From contig JAKJXP020000062.1 of NCBI GenBank assembly GCA_022225965.2, forward strand, positions 216,691 through 280,690: a stretch of DNA of 64,000 bases, read 5' to 3'. The position numbers and the translations under genes are program-made. The notes under the pieces were generated by a model. It was given only the letters and a program-made list of their open reading frames with translations, searched no databases and was not told the DNA's origin. This DNA is from Diatrype stigma. Its lineage: Eukaryota > Ascomycota > Sordariomycetes > Xylariales > Diatrypaceae. Of the stretch, positions 35,913 to 47,202 are shown one piece after another; the first letter of the stretch is position 1; the number at the start of each line of letters is the position of its first letter.

Positions 35913-37762
35913 ATGAATTTCAGTAAAGCTCTTTCCCCACTTCCTATCGCAGCCCGACTCTTCCTGAAGCCCAGACAACAAGCTAGTAGTTTTATCCGAC
36001 CGTTCACTGTTTCTACGAACAGAGCCATGCCCGAATACAAGCTGAAAGACGTAGCATCGCTGTCGCTCCTGCCCGGCGACAAGCAGGAGGTCGAAGTCGA
36101 GGGTATCGAGGGCGCGAAGGTGTTGCTTCTCAATGCTGGTGGCAGCATCCAGGCTGTAGGCCCAAAGTGCACCCATTACGGCGCACCTCTCGTCAAGGGT
36201 GTACTAACCAAAGGCGGCCGATTGACGTGTCCATGGCATGGAGGTAAGTACCTACATCTACCACATTATTCTGAGCGCCTTCAACGCTCGTGAGGAAAAC
36301 GAGCGTCGCGACGGCAGCCCACTAACAATGATTAATTCGGGTAGCATGCTTCAACGCGAAGACTGGCGATGTCGAAGACGCACCGGCGCTGGATGCCCTC
36401 CCGACGTTTAAGGTCGCCGAGAGAGACGGGGCTGTATACGTACAGGGCGACGAATCTCTTCTGAAATCCGGGAAGAGAGCACCTAGCTTTAAGTGCAGCA
36501 AACCGACCGGACCCGCCGCGGAAAAGGTGGTGGTCGTTGGAGGAGGTAGCGGAGCCCTTGGACTGGTCGAAGGCCTGCGAGAGAGCGGTTTTGGTGGCGC
36601 CATCACGATGATTTCGAACGAAGGATACCTACCGATTGATCGACCGAAGCTTTCCAAGGCCTTGATTGCCGACCAGTCCAAGATCCAGTGGAGAGACGCC
36701 GCATTTTTCAAGTCTGGCTCGGTGGACGTCGTGGAGGATGAAGTGATCGATGTTGACCTTGCAAACAAGGCCGTCCTGACGAAGAACAAGGAGCGATACC
36801 CCTATACAAAACTGGTTCTGGCTACAGGAGGTGTGCCACGCAACTTACCACTTCCAGGTTTCAAGGTTCTCGGCAACATATTCGTGCTGAGAACTGTTCA
36901 CGACGTGAAGAACATCGTTGCCGCGATCGGGGACAAGGGGAAGAAGATTGCCATTGTCGGCAGTAGCTTCATTGGCATGGAGATCGCCAGTGCCACAGCA
37001 AGCGATAACGAGGTCACTGTTATTGGTCAGGAAAGCGTTCCCTTGGAGAGAGTCCTAGGCGCGGAAGTGGGTGGTGGGCTTCAAAAGCTGTTGGAGGGCA
37101 AAGGCGTGAAGTTCCATATGTCCGCAGGAGTCGACAAGGCAGCGCCCAAGGGAGCGGATCAATCCGTGGTCGGTTCCGTAGTCCTGAAGGATGGCACCAA
37201 GATCGAGGCGGACCTAGTGATCCTGGGTGTTGGTGTGGCCCCATCTACCGGGTATCTTAAGGAGAACAAGGTGGTGCGGCTCGAAGAGGACGGATCGCTG
37301 AAGGTCGACGAGAACTACCTGGTGGCGGGGCTCAAAGACGTATACGCTGTCGGCGACATCGCCACGTTCCCGTACCACGGCCCGGGCGGCCACGGCCGCT
37401 ACACGCGCATCGAGCACTGGAACGTGGCGCAGAACCAGGGGCGCGGCGTCGCGCGCCACATCGTCAACCCATCATTGAAAGGCGAATTCTTCACGCCTGT
37501 CTTTTGGTCCGCCCTGACAGGCCAGCTACGCTACTGCGGCAACAGCGCCAACGGCTGGGATGACGTCGTGCTGCAGGGCAAGCCCGAAGACGGGAAGTTC
37601 GTCGCGTACTATACCAGCGGCGAGACGGTCGTGGCTATGGCCAGCATGGGCGTCGATCCGGCTATGGCGAAGTCAGCTCAGCTGATGAAAATGGGCGCTA
37701 TGCCGTCGAAGGGCGAGTTGAAGGGTGGTCTCGATATTTTGGAGGTCGCGCTCCCGGCTTGA
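35913..37762 (+). CDS. Rieske/AIF-like flavoprotein oxidoreductase (AIFM3-like)
   Basis: Exons 35913-36243 and 36345-37762 (101-nt intron) encode 582 residues. The N-terminus is basic and Ser-rich and could act as a mitochondrial presequence; an internal Met at ~39 may allow a cytosolic form. A Rieske [2Fe-2S] domain has both ligand pairs: C86-x-H88 in CTHYGAPL and C106-x2-H109 in CPWHG. A pyridine nucleotide-disulphide reductase fold follows, with FAD-binding VVVVGGGSGALG at ~172 and NAD(P)-binding IAIVGSSFIGMEIA. The YAVGDIATFPY motif binds the flavin. The C-terminal domain is of the reductase type. This domain order equals human AIFM3/AIFL and fungal 'apoptosis-inducing factor 3' proteins, which pass electrons from NAD(P)H via FAD to the Rieske cluster. 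The physiological acceptor is unknown. Confidence 0.92.
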
Positions 37763-39440
37763 AATATTTGAACGGACACTACAATGAATGGTTCATCCGG
37801 CGAGGCTTTACCTGTCTATTTAATGAATTTTATGAACTGGAATGAAATGACGTCTGCCTGGTGATGGTATGCAGCCAAGTCATTTTACCTACTGGTCACA
37901 CAAAGCAGTCAGTTGTTCGGCCCCTATTTCCAGGACCCGGCTATCATCGCCGTCTTTAGGTTCTTGTTCCCATGATTTTCATGTACAACGCAAGTCGACA
38001 TCAGTATTTCTTGCTTCATCCATCTCCTACATACGTACGTAACATGTGAAGCAAGCCTAATGGCGCGAAATCCGGGGGCGGTGGGTGGTCGGTATGTATG
38101 TACTGTAGGTCACTCGATATGAGTCTCTTGGGTACTGACTGGATTGGGATCCGGGGCTGGCCAACTGGCTTGACCTGTCGTCATATGACCCGCTTGGGTG
38201 TCCAGTAAATCGCTGTCTGCCATTCGCGGATCTCCAATGGTTTCCCTGAGGCTCCGTGCCTCATCCCATCCGCCTAATTAGTCATCGATTGTGTTTCCTT
38301 TTTCCCCAGACCTTTTTTTTCTTCTTCCCCGTGACCAAGAGCCTGTAATAAAGCAATAAACAGCTGGCAGCCCTGGACTGCCTCGATGACAGACAAGTGT
38401 AAGTGGGTGGTCAACTGGGGTCAGGTCCACGGGTGCTGGGCAAGGAAGCGACAGGAGCGCGACCACATGTTTGCTGCTTCCTTCCATACAGCCATGAGTG
38501 CCATGGTATTGCCAAGCACGCTATCCACTTACTACGTTGTAGTTAAGGCAGGGGTAATTGCCCCATTTCGCGTCCATGCCTAAATGGTCAGCTAGTCGCG
38601 ATTGACAGAGGGTCTGAGGATCCAAATGACAGCCCATTTGCTGGGTGTATGTAGTTATCACTTGTACAATACAGTGTTACTTCCAAGGTTGTATGTTCCA
38701 ATCACTTGTATGTGCCTCCCTGCCATGTGATTCAAGGTTCCCCTCCAGTTGTTCCATGTTCCTTCAATCGCGTCTGCGACCTCAGTTTCTCACTCCCAGC
38801 GCCTCTTCCTCGAAATATCCGTCGGGTTACGACGTATACAGAGCAACCACTCCTATAGAGTCCGAGACAACCTGGAAGCCTATGTGTAGAATCATCAATC
38901 ATCGTAGTACCGACACATTCTTACCCCTATTGTATCATTCACTCGACCTGGTCTTAGACATGGCCGATCAGCCTTCCTCCAAAAGCGACCCCGACAGCCC
39001 CGAGTAGCCCGAGCTTGGATAAAATTGACACCCCCACCTCGCCATTAGCACTGGCTCCAGCACTCTAACGAGAAGAGAATAACAAGAATAGGCCGTGTCG
39101 TACCTCGTACCCCGTCGACTTGCCTGCCTCCTAGGCTTCCACCCAGCCAGCCCAGTCTTAATATCTTCACTATTCAATCGTTGTTAATCTGATTAGATAG
39201 TATTGTGTTGCTATACTGGCTTATACTGACCGGAGGCCTCGTTCACCCTCTTCGTCACGATACGAGCGAGAGTTGTTGATTTTCTCGGCGCACAATAGCG
39301 ACGCCTCGACGTTGCTTTGTCCACCGTGGATTTGTTTTTCCCTCCCTTTCTTTCTCATGGACTCCGGCGCATAGTTGGTGGACGACCAGCATGCTGAGTG
39401 TTCTAGAAGGCCGGGTGTAAAGAAACAGGTCAAGAGCGGG
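37763..39440. other. Intergenic 1.7 kb, no gene seen
   Basis: Contains the 3' UTR of the AIF-like gene and the leader of the coiled-coil gene. A 120-codon frame at 38645-39007 begins without ATG context or domain and is not supported. Confidence 0.4.
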
Positions 39441-42036
39441 ATGGCTGGCCTGCATCCTCTTCAGACTCCGGCTACTCTTCATACTCCTGCTATCGCTGCC
39501 GCCGCCGCCGCTGCTGCTGACCTACATACTTCTACCATCACCGAAGCCTCCACCTCCACGATGGAGTCCCACAGTGCCACAGCGGCCGAGGCATCGCCGC
39601 CGATGAAGTGCTGCTGTGGCAGAGTCGACTGCGTCTTTCTGAAACATAACTATGCCGTCCTCGATAGTGTCGAGAAAGAGGTGCACACCGCGGCACGGAT
39701 GGGTCAAGTAAGTCTACCTCTACTAGTTAATTGTCCGTAACCTCGTCGGACCTAATTTCATGAAACCCTCATGTCAAGTCCTCCTTAGCTTGTTTTTGGC
39801 GGTCCGTCTCAAACTCAAATGTTTGCCCAAACTTGCTGGCGCTTGTGCTCGCTTGTGGCGTTTATATGACTTACTCATGTTGCGGGGGAATGTGAACATT
39901 CCCTACACCAAGCAGTGCATGTGTTTTTGCTCATTTGCCATATTTCCTCCATGCCAGAGCGTACCAGCCAGATTCCTACGTAACCCATGATGCAATATGG
40001 CTATCTCCAAGTCTCTAACTTTTGCTTTGCAGGCTTTACTTGCTCGTCACGAAGCATATATGGCGGATGCGGAGCGCGATCGCAGGGAGCTGACTACCCG
40101 GATCGAGCAACTGGAGATGGGCAACAAGGAGTTGGAAGCTACGAACGCGAAAATCATCGAGGAGAACAGAAATCTGCTGGATCAACTCGAGGCGCTAAAC
40201 TCGACAGTCAATGATTCCGAAGGCCATATCAAATCATTGGAGGCCACACTACTCTCTTCCCAGCAGACGATCCGAAGGTTAGAAGGCGAGACGGCACGCG
40301 CAGAGTCTCTAGAACGCCAGGTTATATTGCTAGAGCAGGAACAAGCCGACCTGCAGAATAACTTGGCAACGACCCGCGAAGAGTCCAGGTCCGCCATGTT
40401 TAGGTGGAAACGGGCCGAGCGAGAAATCAACGATTTGCAAGTGCAGCTGGAACGTATTGAGCAAGAGGCGACGACGGAGCGTGAGCATCACGAAGAGATG
40501 ATGGGTCGCATCGAGAGGCAACGCGAGATGGAGAGAGAGTTGAATACGGCAGCCGTGAGACTGAAAGGGGCGGCTGCTGTGAAGTCGCTAAACTACGCCA
40601 AGAATGGGAGCAACGTTGTTTCGCATTTCGTTCGTGACCTACTTCAAGATAACGCAAACCTTCAGCACGGCATTACGGAACTGAGGGAGATGCTCTTGAA
40701 TTCTCATGACGAGATTCAAATGCTACGGGATCAGATGATGTATCACCAACCCCTAGGAGACGGCGAGACGAACACCGGCTCGACATTGAGGGCGGAGCTC
40801 GAATCAGGGGACCCCCCTATGGAACTTTCACCCAGAGTGTCTCAAGAATTCCACGTGCATCACCATTATCACGTAGCGAAACCAGATCCGAAGAAACCAA
40901 GGAAGAAGCGTTTGGGGCCCTCACCTGGCGTTTTCGAACCAACCTCTGGATCATATCCAGCGACGCCAACGAGTTACCCGGCGCGACCGTCAAGGGCGCA
41001 CTCTCATAGGGACTCGCATTGGTCCGTATTGTCTGAACAGCCATCAGACTTTGCACCGTCCTCTGTCCCGAGTTCCCCACGATCGAACTACCGGACTTCT
41101 TCCCTATTCGATACAGTGCAGAACTCATTCCCGGGCTCGCCCACGACTAGTGTGGACCCAATGTCGCCCACCTGGCGGGCATCGCACCGGAAACAATCTT
41201 CGAACGTATCAACACGAAGCTTCCAAGCGCCAACACATTTCTCGTTGACAACGCCACTGAATCGAACCCACCCGATTATTGAGGAGACAGACGCGGAACG
41301 TACGCCTGACCTAGCAACCACGACTGACGAGTCTGGAGCAGACGACGAGATGTCATCCCGAAACCTAGAGAAGTCGAACGACAACGTCTCACTGCTGCTA
41401 ACCGACACAGATGATGATCTATCGCGGTCACGCGGGGTTCACAGGCGAATGTCGGAAGAATCGATCATCTCACTAGCGGGGGGTCTCGATATCCACACAT
41501 TGAAATCTCGGCCGAGTCAGCTTACGCTCCGTCCTTACAGCTCTACTGCGTCTGTTGTTGCAAGCAGCACCGTGACAGCGCAGCCGATGCTTTCGCGCAA
41601 CTCGGCGAAGCGGAGCAGTGCGTTGCTTCGCGACAGCTACCGTAGCTACTCCACGTCACCTGCTAGTAGCACCAGATCTGTGGCAAACCCAACAGCGCAA
41701 ATTGGCACATCGCTTGGGAAGCTCGTTGGCTGGCGTCCATGGGGCGGTCGTAGTGAAACTACAAGCACCGCAGGTAGGACAATCGGCATTACGAAAGACA
41801 CAAAGGGCGCGAAGGACGCGAAGGACGCAAAAGATGCGAAGGACGCAGCTCACAACAAGCAACTCGGTCGACCCCCGGGTATCAACCAGACGGGCGCCAT
41901 TCCCGGCTTCGCCAAGTATATCGCTGCATCACAAAAAAAGCTCCCGCCCCCGAAGATCCTCCCCGATGTCGTGGACCAAGAGGCCCTAAGAGAGGGTCTC
42001 AGCGAGAATCGCGGCGAGGCAGCAGCTCAAGCGTAA
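39441..42036 (+). CDS. Conserved fungal coiled-coil protein, function unknown
   Basis: Exons 39441-39707 and 40033-42036 join in phase (GQ-ALLARHEAYM) to 756 residues. An Ala-rich stretch is followed by a short conserved motif MKCCCGRVDCVFLKHNYAVL, then a helix. A long coiled coil runs from ~90 to ~285 (YMADAERDRRELTTRIEQLE, IIEENRNLLDQLEALN and onward). The remainder is Ser/Pro/Thr-rich and disordered with many SP sites. A KDA tandem repeat occurs near 690, and the conserved end (GRPPGINQTGAIPGFAKYI) looks like a linear binding motif. The architecture suggests a structural or cytoskeletal adaptor; I do not know a name. The 325-nt intron is unusually long, and a frame inside it (ATG at 39997) could give a shorter isoform. 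Confidence 0.83.
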
Positions 42037-43068
42037 CAACCACGATTGATGGTCTAGCTGTCTTCGCTGGTTAGTGATGATTCCGAAAGTCAACCGAATG
42101 AGATCAGATCTCTGAGGCAGTCGCCGGTTTTCCTTTCTTTTTTTCTCCTTTCGATTTTTTGCTTTCAGCATTAGGGTACTTTTTGCAGTACCAGAAGAAA
42201 GACATGCATTCGGCACGGCGTTGAACGGATGTGATAAGGAGGTCCATGGGGATCGCTGGTAGAAAGAAAGGGCGTCGTCATCATAGAGCATCATTGGACC
42301 TTTTTCTATTTGATTTTTTGAGATTGCAGAGCAGAATGTGTGTAAGAACAAGAAGAAGAGATGATACCCCCGCCTTCCATAGGCAGCACAGCTAAACGAA
42401 AGGGCCGTTGGCTCATTTTGTTATTGGTTTTTTTCTACTTTACCTTTCGTTCTGTCTATATTGCTCCTCGGTCTGCTTAAGCCGAGACTGGGTTGCCACT
42501 GACTGACAATAACCGAATAATTCACCATCCTGTTGAGCATGTCTCTATTACATAAATACATACAGAGATACATACCAATACGCACTAGATCTTGGGTGGG
42601 ATCTTCGAAAAGGGGGACATATGGGAGAGACAAGACATATGAGTGCGCCAATTATGTCACAACGCTGGAGTTGAGGCCGACGAGCTCGAGCTACTTGATC
42701 AGTTAATAACTATTTATACCCTAATACTATATATACATATCCACGCATATATGTATATGAATTAATGTGTATGCTTAACTTCGGCTAGTTACTACATAAG
42801 TACGTAGCCTTAGAATGATACGGGGTTCGTAGTGTATATATCAGGAGTAACTAGATCTGACTGAGATATGTGCAATACTACCAGACAGCTACTTAGCACC
42901 GTTGTCATGAGTAATCAGAGCCGAAGACGATGTCATTACTCCGTGACCCCTTTAGCTGCTATGTGAGGAAATGGTCGTTATTCTTACCGGCTTCAGTCCG
43001 AGTGTTCAACTACTTGCAATTAGTTGTATGTAGATGTGTATTTGTTCAAATAATATTGATACCTATGG
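42037..43068. other. Intergenic, no gene seen
   Basis: About 1 kb between convergent genes. It contains ATATAT/ACATAT AT-rich patches (~42720-42770). No coding region was recognised. Confidence 0.4.
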
Positions 43069-45046
43069 CTAACCGAGGCTCGATCTTGCCATCCCCCGCA
43101 ATCGCTCGAACATCTTCTGGCCCCACTCATCGTGGACGCAACGGAGCCAGAAGAAGCCATCGAGATCAGCTCTGGCGTGCTCCCACAGTATTCGCGGGTC
43201 CTTCTCCTCCTGCTTCTGCGGATCCGGATGCATCTTGTCCAAGACAAGCGCCCACTTCTCCACGAGCCACGGCTCCCTGGAAACGTCGAAGATGGACATG
43301 GCACCGATGGTCAGAACCCAAAAGACGAGCCGGTCCAGGTGTGGTGTATCGCTTATCCCTGTTTCCGAGAACTCGATGGCTTGGCATGCGTCGCGTAGGT
43401 GAGAGACGAGGTAAGCTCGCTGTTTCGCCTTCTTCTGTGTCGGCGTCATGTTGGCTCCCTCTGTGTTCTTCTGGTTCTTGTTCTCCTTTTTCTCCTCCTC
43501 CCCGCTGCCGCACGGGATCTGGAAATCGAAGACGCTCATGAAGGCGAGGAGCCCGAGGCGGAGACACTCGTCCGCTGTTGTGTTTGCGTTTGTGTTTGGG
43601 GGCCCTGATACTACGCCGTAGCAGCCCTCAAGCCGCAAGAGGCGCCGCTCGATCGAGCTGACGCCCGAATACACATTGGAGCACAGCAGCCGGCTCCGGC
43701 GCGGCGCTTGTTCGTCGACCATGGCGACGAGGCGCCTCACGTCGTGGCAGACCGTCACCAGCCGCGGGTCGCTGAGGCAGGCTGCGAACGCGAGCTGGGA
43801 ATTACTAATACCGGGAGGCTGCTGCCGGTCCTGCGCTTCGTCGTCGTCGTCGTCGTCGTCGCCGAAGCAAGGGTCCCAGAAGCCGGTGCCCGCCGGAGAG
43901 GCGGTGCGGATTTCGAGAAAATGCGGCGCTTCCTCCGTGGCTAGGACGAAGGCCAGGTCCAGACTGCCTTGGCGAACGGGATCAGAGCTTCGATTTCGAT
44001 TGCACGTGGAAAAGTGATATATTGCATATATATCTACTTGTGCAAGGTAGTAGGTGTTGTGTGCATCTATAGGTACAAACTTACCGCTCTAGCTCGAAGT
44101 GAAGGCCCGGCATGGAGTGAAGAAAGTCGCGGCCGCCGCACAGCTGCACGATCTGCTGGAGGCCGGACAGGTGCACGCCCAGCTCGGCGTAATTGCCGAG
44201 TATAGCGGCGACGACGGCGAGGAGGCCGACGATGTAGATGGTGGAGGACCGCCGCAGGGAGACGGCCGTGCCCCTGGACAGCTCCTCGTTGAGGTGGCGG
44301 ATCGTCCGCTGGAGGTGGAAGTGCGTGGACGGGGACCACGATCCGCGGCGGGGGTCCTTGAAGACCGAGATGACGGACATGATGGCGTGCACGAACGTGA
44401 GGTCGTTCTGGAAGAGCCACTGGCAGGTCACCTGGTCGATGCTCTGGTAATTGACGAACGTGTAGGCGAGGTACGTAGACCGCTTGATGATGTTGTAGGT
44501 CGTGTCTGGGAGTCCAGCCATAGGTAGCGTTAGCATAACAGGGGGTTGCGGAGACAGCAATGGCCATGATACATATATACGACGCGTAGGTAGTATATTC
44601 TGGAAATGTTTCCTCCAAGAGTCGTACTAACAGCTAGACAACAGTTCTGTAGAAGTGATATTTGCTTTCCCTGCTATCTCGTCGAATGTCCTATCTGGAA
44701 GGCGTAGCAGGGATAGCAAGGGCGGTCCGGCACGTGCAGATGCGAAAGGGGTTGCACTTGTGGCTGTCCGTCCCTTCGTTGGAGTGGCGGCCTGGTTTGG
44801 TTTGCAGATTTGCCCTGAGGTAGAGTCCTGGACTGGAGATTCATTGGCCTCTAAAGGGGGGTCAGCAGCAGCCCCTAGCTTCATCGCATACCGAGCAGCA
44901 GCAGCAGCAGCCGTGCGACGTGACCGGCGCGAGTCTTCTCGCTTGTTCTTCCCCTGCATGCAGCGGCTACGGATCACCCTCCTATCGGCCGATCTGGTCC
45001 TGCCGCTGCCGGGGTCTGCCACTATAAACGAGAACCGATCTGCCAT
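43069..45046 (-). CDS. Fungal transcription factor-domain protein lacking a zinc cluster
   Basis: Exons 45046-44632, 44505-44085 and 43987-43069 (introns 126 and 96 nt) join in phase to 584 residues. The N-terminus (FIVADPGSG, then VIRSRCMQGKNKREDSRRS) is the basic motif found in a group of fungal 'transcription factor domain' proteins that have no Zn2Cys6 cluster. The C-terminal helical region starts at ~140 with NIIKRSTYLAYTFVNYQSID and QVTCQWLFQNDLTFVHA, then HLQRTIRHLNEELS and HDVRRLVAMVDEQ. A run of seven Asp lies near 310. The family is presumed nuclear; the function is unproven. The first intron is placed on a GTTAGT donor and a TGCTAACG branch point with CAG acceptor, restoring the family pattern. 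That donor is the least certain part of the model. Confidence 0.8.
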
Positions 45047-45594
45047 TGTGCAACTGACACGGCACGGCCCGGGCTAGAAGGGCAACGCTTCGAATATGCA
45101 GCTGAAAATGGAGAATGATATCCAACTATGTGTTCCATTAACTATGTGTTCCATATAAAGGGGATAACAGCAAACTGGTTTTAAGTTCCTGCGAATCATT
45201 TCATGTAAGGAAGGCAGTGGTGGTTTAGGCCAACGGCACTTAAGCAGTAGTAGTTAGTCCTAGACTCCTAGGCTACCACTAACTCTACCTGTCAAATAAC
45301 TACATATAGGCTCACATATAGTGTTGTGGGCCCACGGGTAGCTCCAGGCTGCAGTTTAGGGCGATCTCTGACAGCTCCATACATGTATGTAGTTACCGTC
45401 CTCTGTTATATTATAATCCTCGAGCCTATGGAAGATAGGGGAAGGAGATGGCACTAATAACTTATAGCCGCAGAAGCTCGCACTAGTACATATATAGATT
45501 CTCCAGATTCCCCCTATTGCATTATACCTAAAGTAGATATCCTAAACTTCATAACCTACAGGAATAAAAGCACATACGTAGGACCTAACGAGGC
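45047..45594. other. Intergenic, no gene seen
   Basis: About 550 bp holding the promoter of the transcription-factor-domain gene and the 3' end of the DUF6601-like gene. Confidence 0.4.
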
Positions 45595-46557
45595 TCAGGC
45601 TATAACAAGGCCGGTATTCCTCCTTTTCCAGATATTTCTATCTATTCTTCTTGTCGACGACAGGTGGTAACAGAACAATACGAACCAAACCAGCCACGCG
45701 ACCGCAGTCGCCGCGAAGACGGCAGCAACAGCCAGCAGAGCCACGCCGTAACTCAAGTTGTCAAACGGCTGGTTATCGCGGAGCTGCTGCGTCCCCAATC
45801 CGACCTGCATCGCTGACAGAGTCACGCTCATGAAGACGAATGCGGTCAAAATCCAGGAAAAGTTCCTCTCGAAGAAGGCCTGGTACCACGTGCTGGTCGA
45901 GAGATACCCCCAGACGAAGTTGTTGTACGACCACATGGACGGCAGGAAGCGCGTGATCGTGTTGAGCCGCGAGAGCCGCAGCTCGCCGTAGTGGTAGCGT
46001 CGATCGACCTGTGTCGAGCTGTCGACATCGATGTTCTGCAGGAAGTCCTTCATAAAATCGGTCCACGCAGGCCAGTCTATTTCGGGAGGGATGAGCTTGG
46101 CTTCCTGCGCCAACGCGAAGTCGCCCTTGTGCCCGATAAGCCAGGCGTAGCTGAGGAGCAGCCCGGCTGCGCTCCGGTACAGAGCCCCGTCGGAACATAG
46201 GCGCTCCTCCCAGAACATGTGGCACAGGAGGAATTCGGGCAGCGGCTTGAGCAGTAACTTGGTCCGGTGCCAGACGAGGTGCTCGTCTGGCCGCTCGGTG
46301 AGGTAGATCTCGCGGCCCATCATCCTCTGGCGCTGGAGAGGCCGCGCCGGCAGGGGAAGGCCGGCCAGCCAGAGTTGGTCATAAAGCTTGTCTAGCTTCT
46401 TCGTGCGCAGCTCGGTGCTCAGGAACTGGTCCATATGGCTCTCTGGCATGATGAGCGGCATATGGCGATACCCCTGGACTGCCGCGGGCAAGGTGAGGCT
46501 GGAGGAGTCTGCGATAAGGCTCTTTGATTTTGAGAAGGGTGGAGTTAGCGTAGTCAT
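45595..46557 (-). CDS. DUF6601-type fungal membrane protein
   Basis: A single exon of 320 residues from the ATG at 46557. The N-terminal two-thirds are soluble, with conserved blocks MDQFLSTELRTKKLDKLYDQ, LWLAGLPLPARPLQRQRMM, HLVWHRTKLLLKPLPEFLL and HMFWEERLC, which I recognise as the DUF6601 pattern. Two membrane helices close the protein: WILTAFVFMSVTLSAMQVGLG at ~235-255 and LLAVAAVFAATAVAWLVWFV at ~280-305. The tail is short and basic. These proteins are common in Pezizomycotina and sometimes mislabelled as proteases; no protease motif is present here. The predicted topology puts the large domain on one side with a two-helix anchor. Function unknown. Confidence 0.82.
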   Translation of the reverse strand: MTTLTPPFSKSKSLIADSSSLTLPAAVQGYRHMPLIMPESHMDQFLSTELRTKKLDKLYDQLWLAGLPLPARPLQRQRMMGREIYLTERPDEHLVWHRTKLLLKPLPEFLLCHMFWEERLCSDGALYRSAAGLLLSYAWLIGHKGDFALAQEAKLIPPEIDWPAWTDFMKDFLQNIDVDSSTQVDRRYHYGELRLSRLNTITRFLPSMWSYNNFVWGYLSTSTWYQAFFERNFSWILTAFVFMSVTLSAMQVGLGTQQLRDNQPFDNLSYGVALLAVAAVFAATAVAWLVWFVLFCYHLSSTRRIDRNIWKRRNTGLVIA

Positions 46558-47202
46558 TGTTAAATGGTGGAGCTGGCGATCGTCAGTCAGTCGGTCCTTA
46601 GTTGATGCGAAGTTTATAAGTGATGGCGGGAGTGTATTATATTTCACCGGACTTATCAAAGCTCCTTGGAAACCCAGGCGTCCTGGAATTCTTTTCAGAA
46701 GATTTCATTCATATTATACACTGCAACACAAGAGAAAAAGCATCACGTGATTGCTACTCAGCTCGTCCTGCCTGCCTGCCACTTTCATTGCGATTGGTTG
46801 ATAGATTATCAGGCAGCAACAGCTCAAGCCAACTCCTCGAGGAGGGTTCGTGTCGCGTCTTATAATAGCCTCTTTTATTGACGACGCTACGCTCTTCTAA
46901 GGCTCTAGAGGAGCATGAGAATACCAAGTGCAGAAACATCAAGTATCGGGACACGCGCTGCTCCCCCCCCCCCCCCCCCCCCCCCCAAAAAAGAGGGGGG
47001 GGAGGGGGGTATGATAACGAAACCATGGTGCTTCAAATGTCGAACCTATATCTTCGCGGTATATTGCGTCTTAAAGTGGGATAATACATTCGCCGTAGAA
47101 TGACCAAAGTATACCTCATTACAAGCTCAAGCCTTATCATTCGGTTTGATTTTGGTACTTTCGTAACACCTACACCCTCCGAGGATCTCTGAAATATTGT
47201 AG
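46558..47202. other. Intergenic with poly-C/poly-G tract
   Basis: About 650 bp. Apart from the homopolymer tract described separately, it contains the DUF6601 gene promoter and the 3' end of the SNF2 gene. Confidence 0.4.
46963..47009. repeat. Poly-C run followed by AAAAAA and G-rich run
   Basis: About 24 consecutive C, then six A and a G-rich stretch (two runs of 6-8 G). The halves are self-complementary and could fold as a hairpin; the C run's complement could form a G-quadruplex. Length may be uncertain because of sequencing error. Confidence 0.8.

Noticed and set aside
38645..39007. 120-codon plus-strand frame upstream of the coiled-coil gene
   Set aside because: No domain or splice link to the next gene; more likely leader or intergenic.
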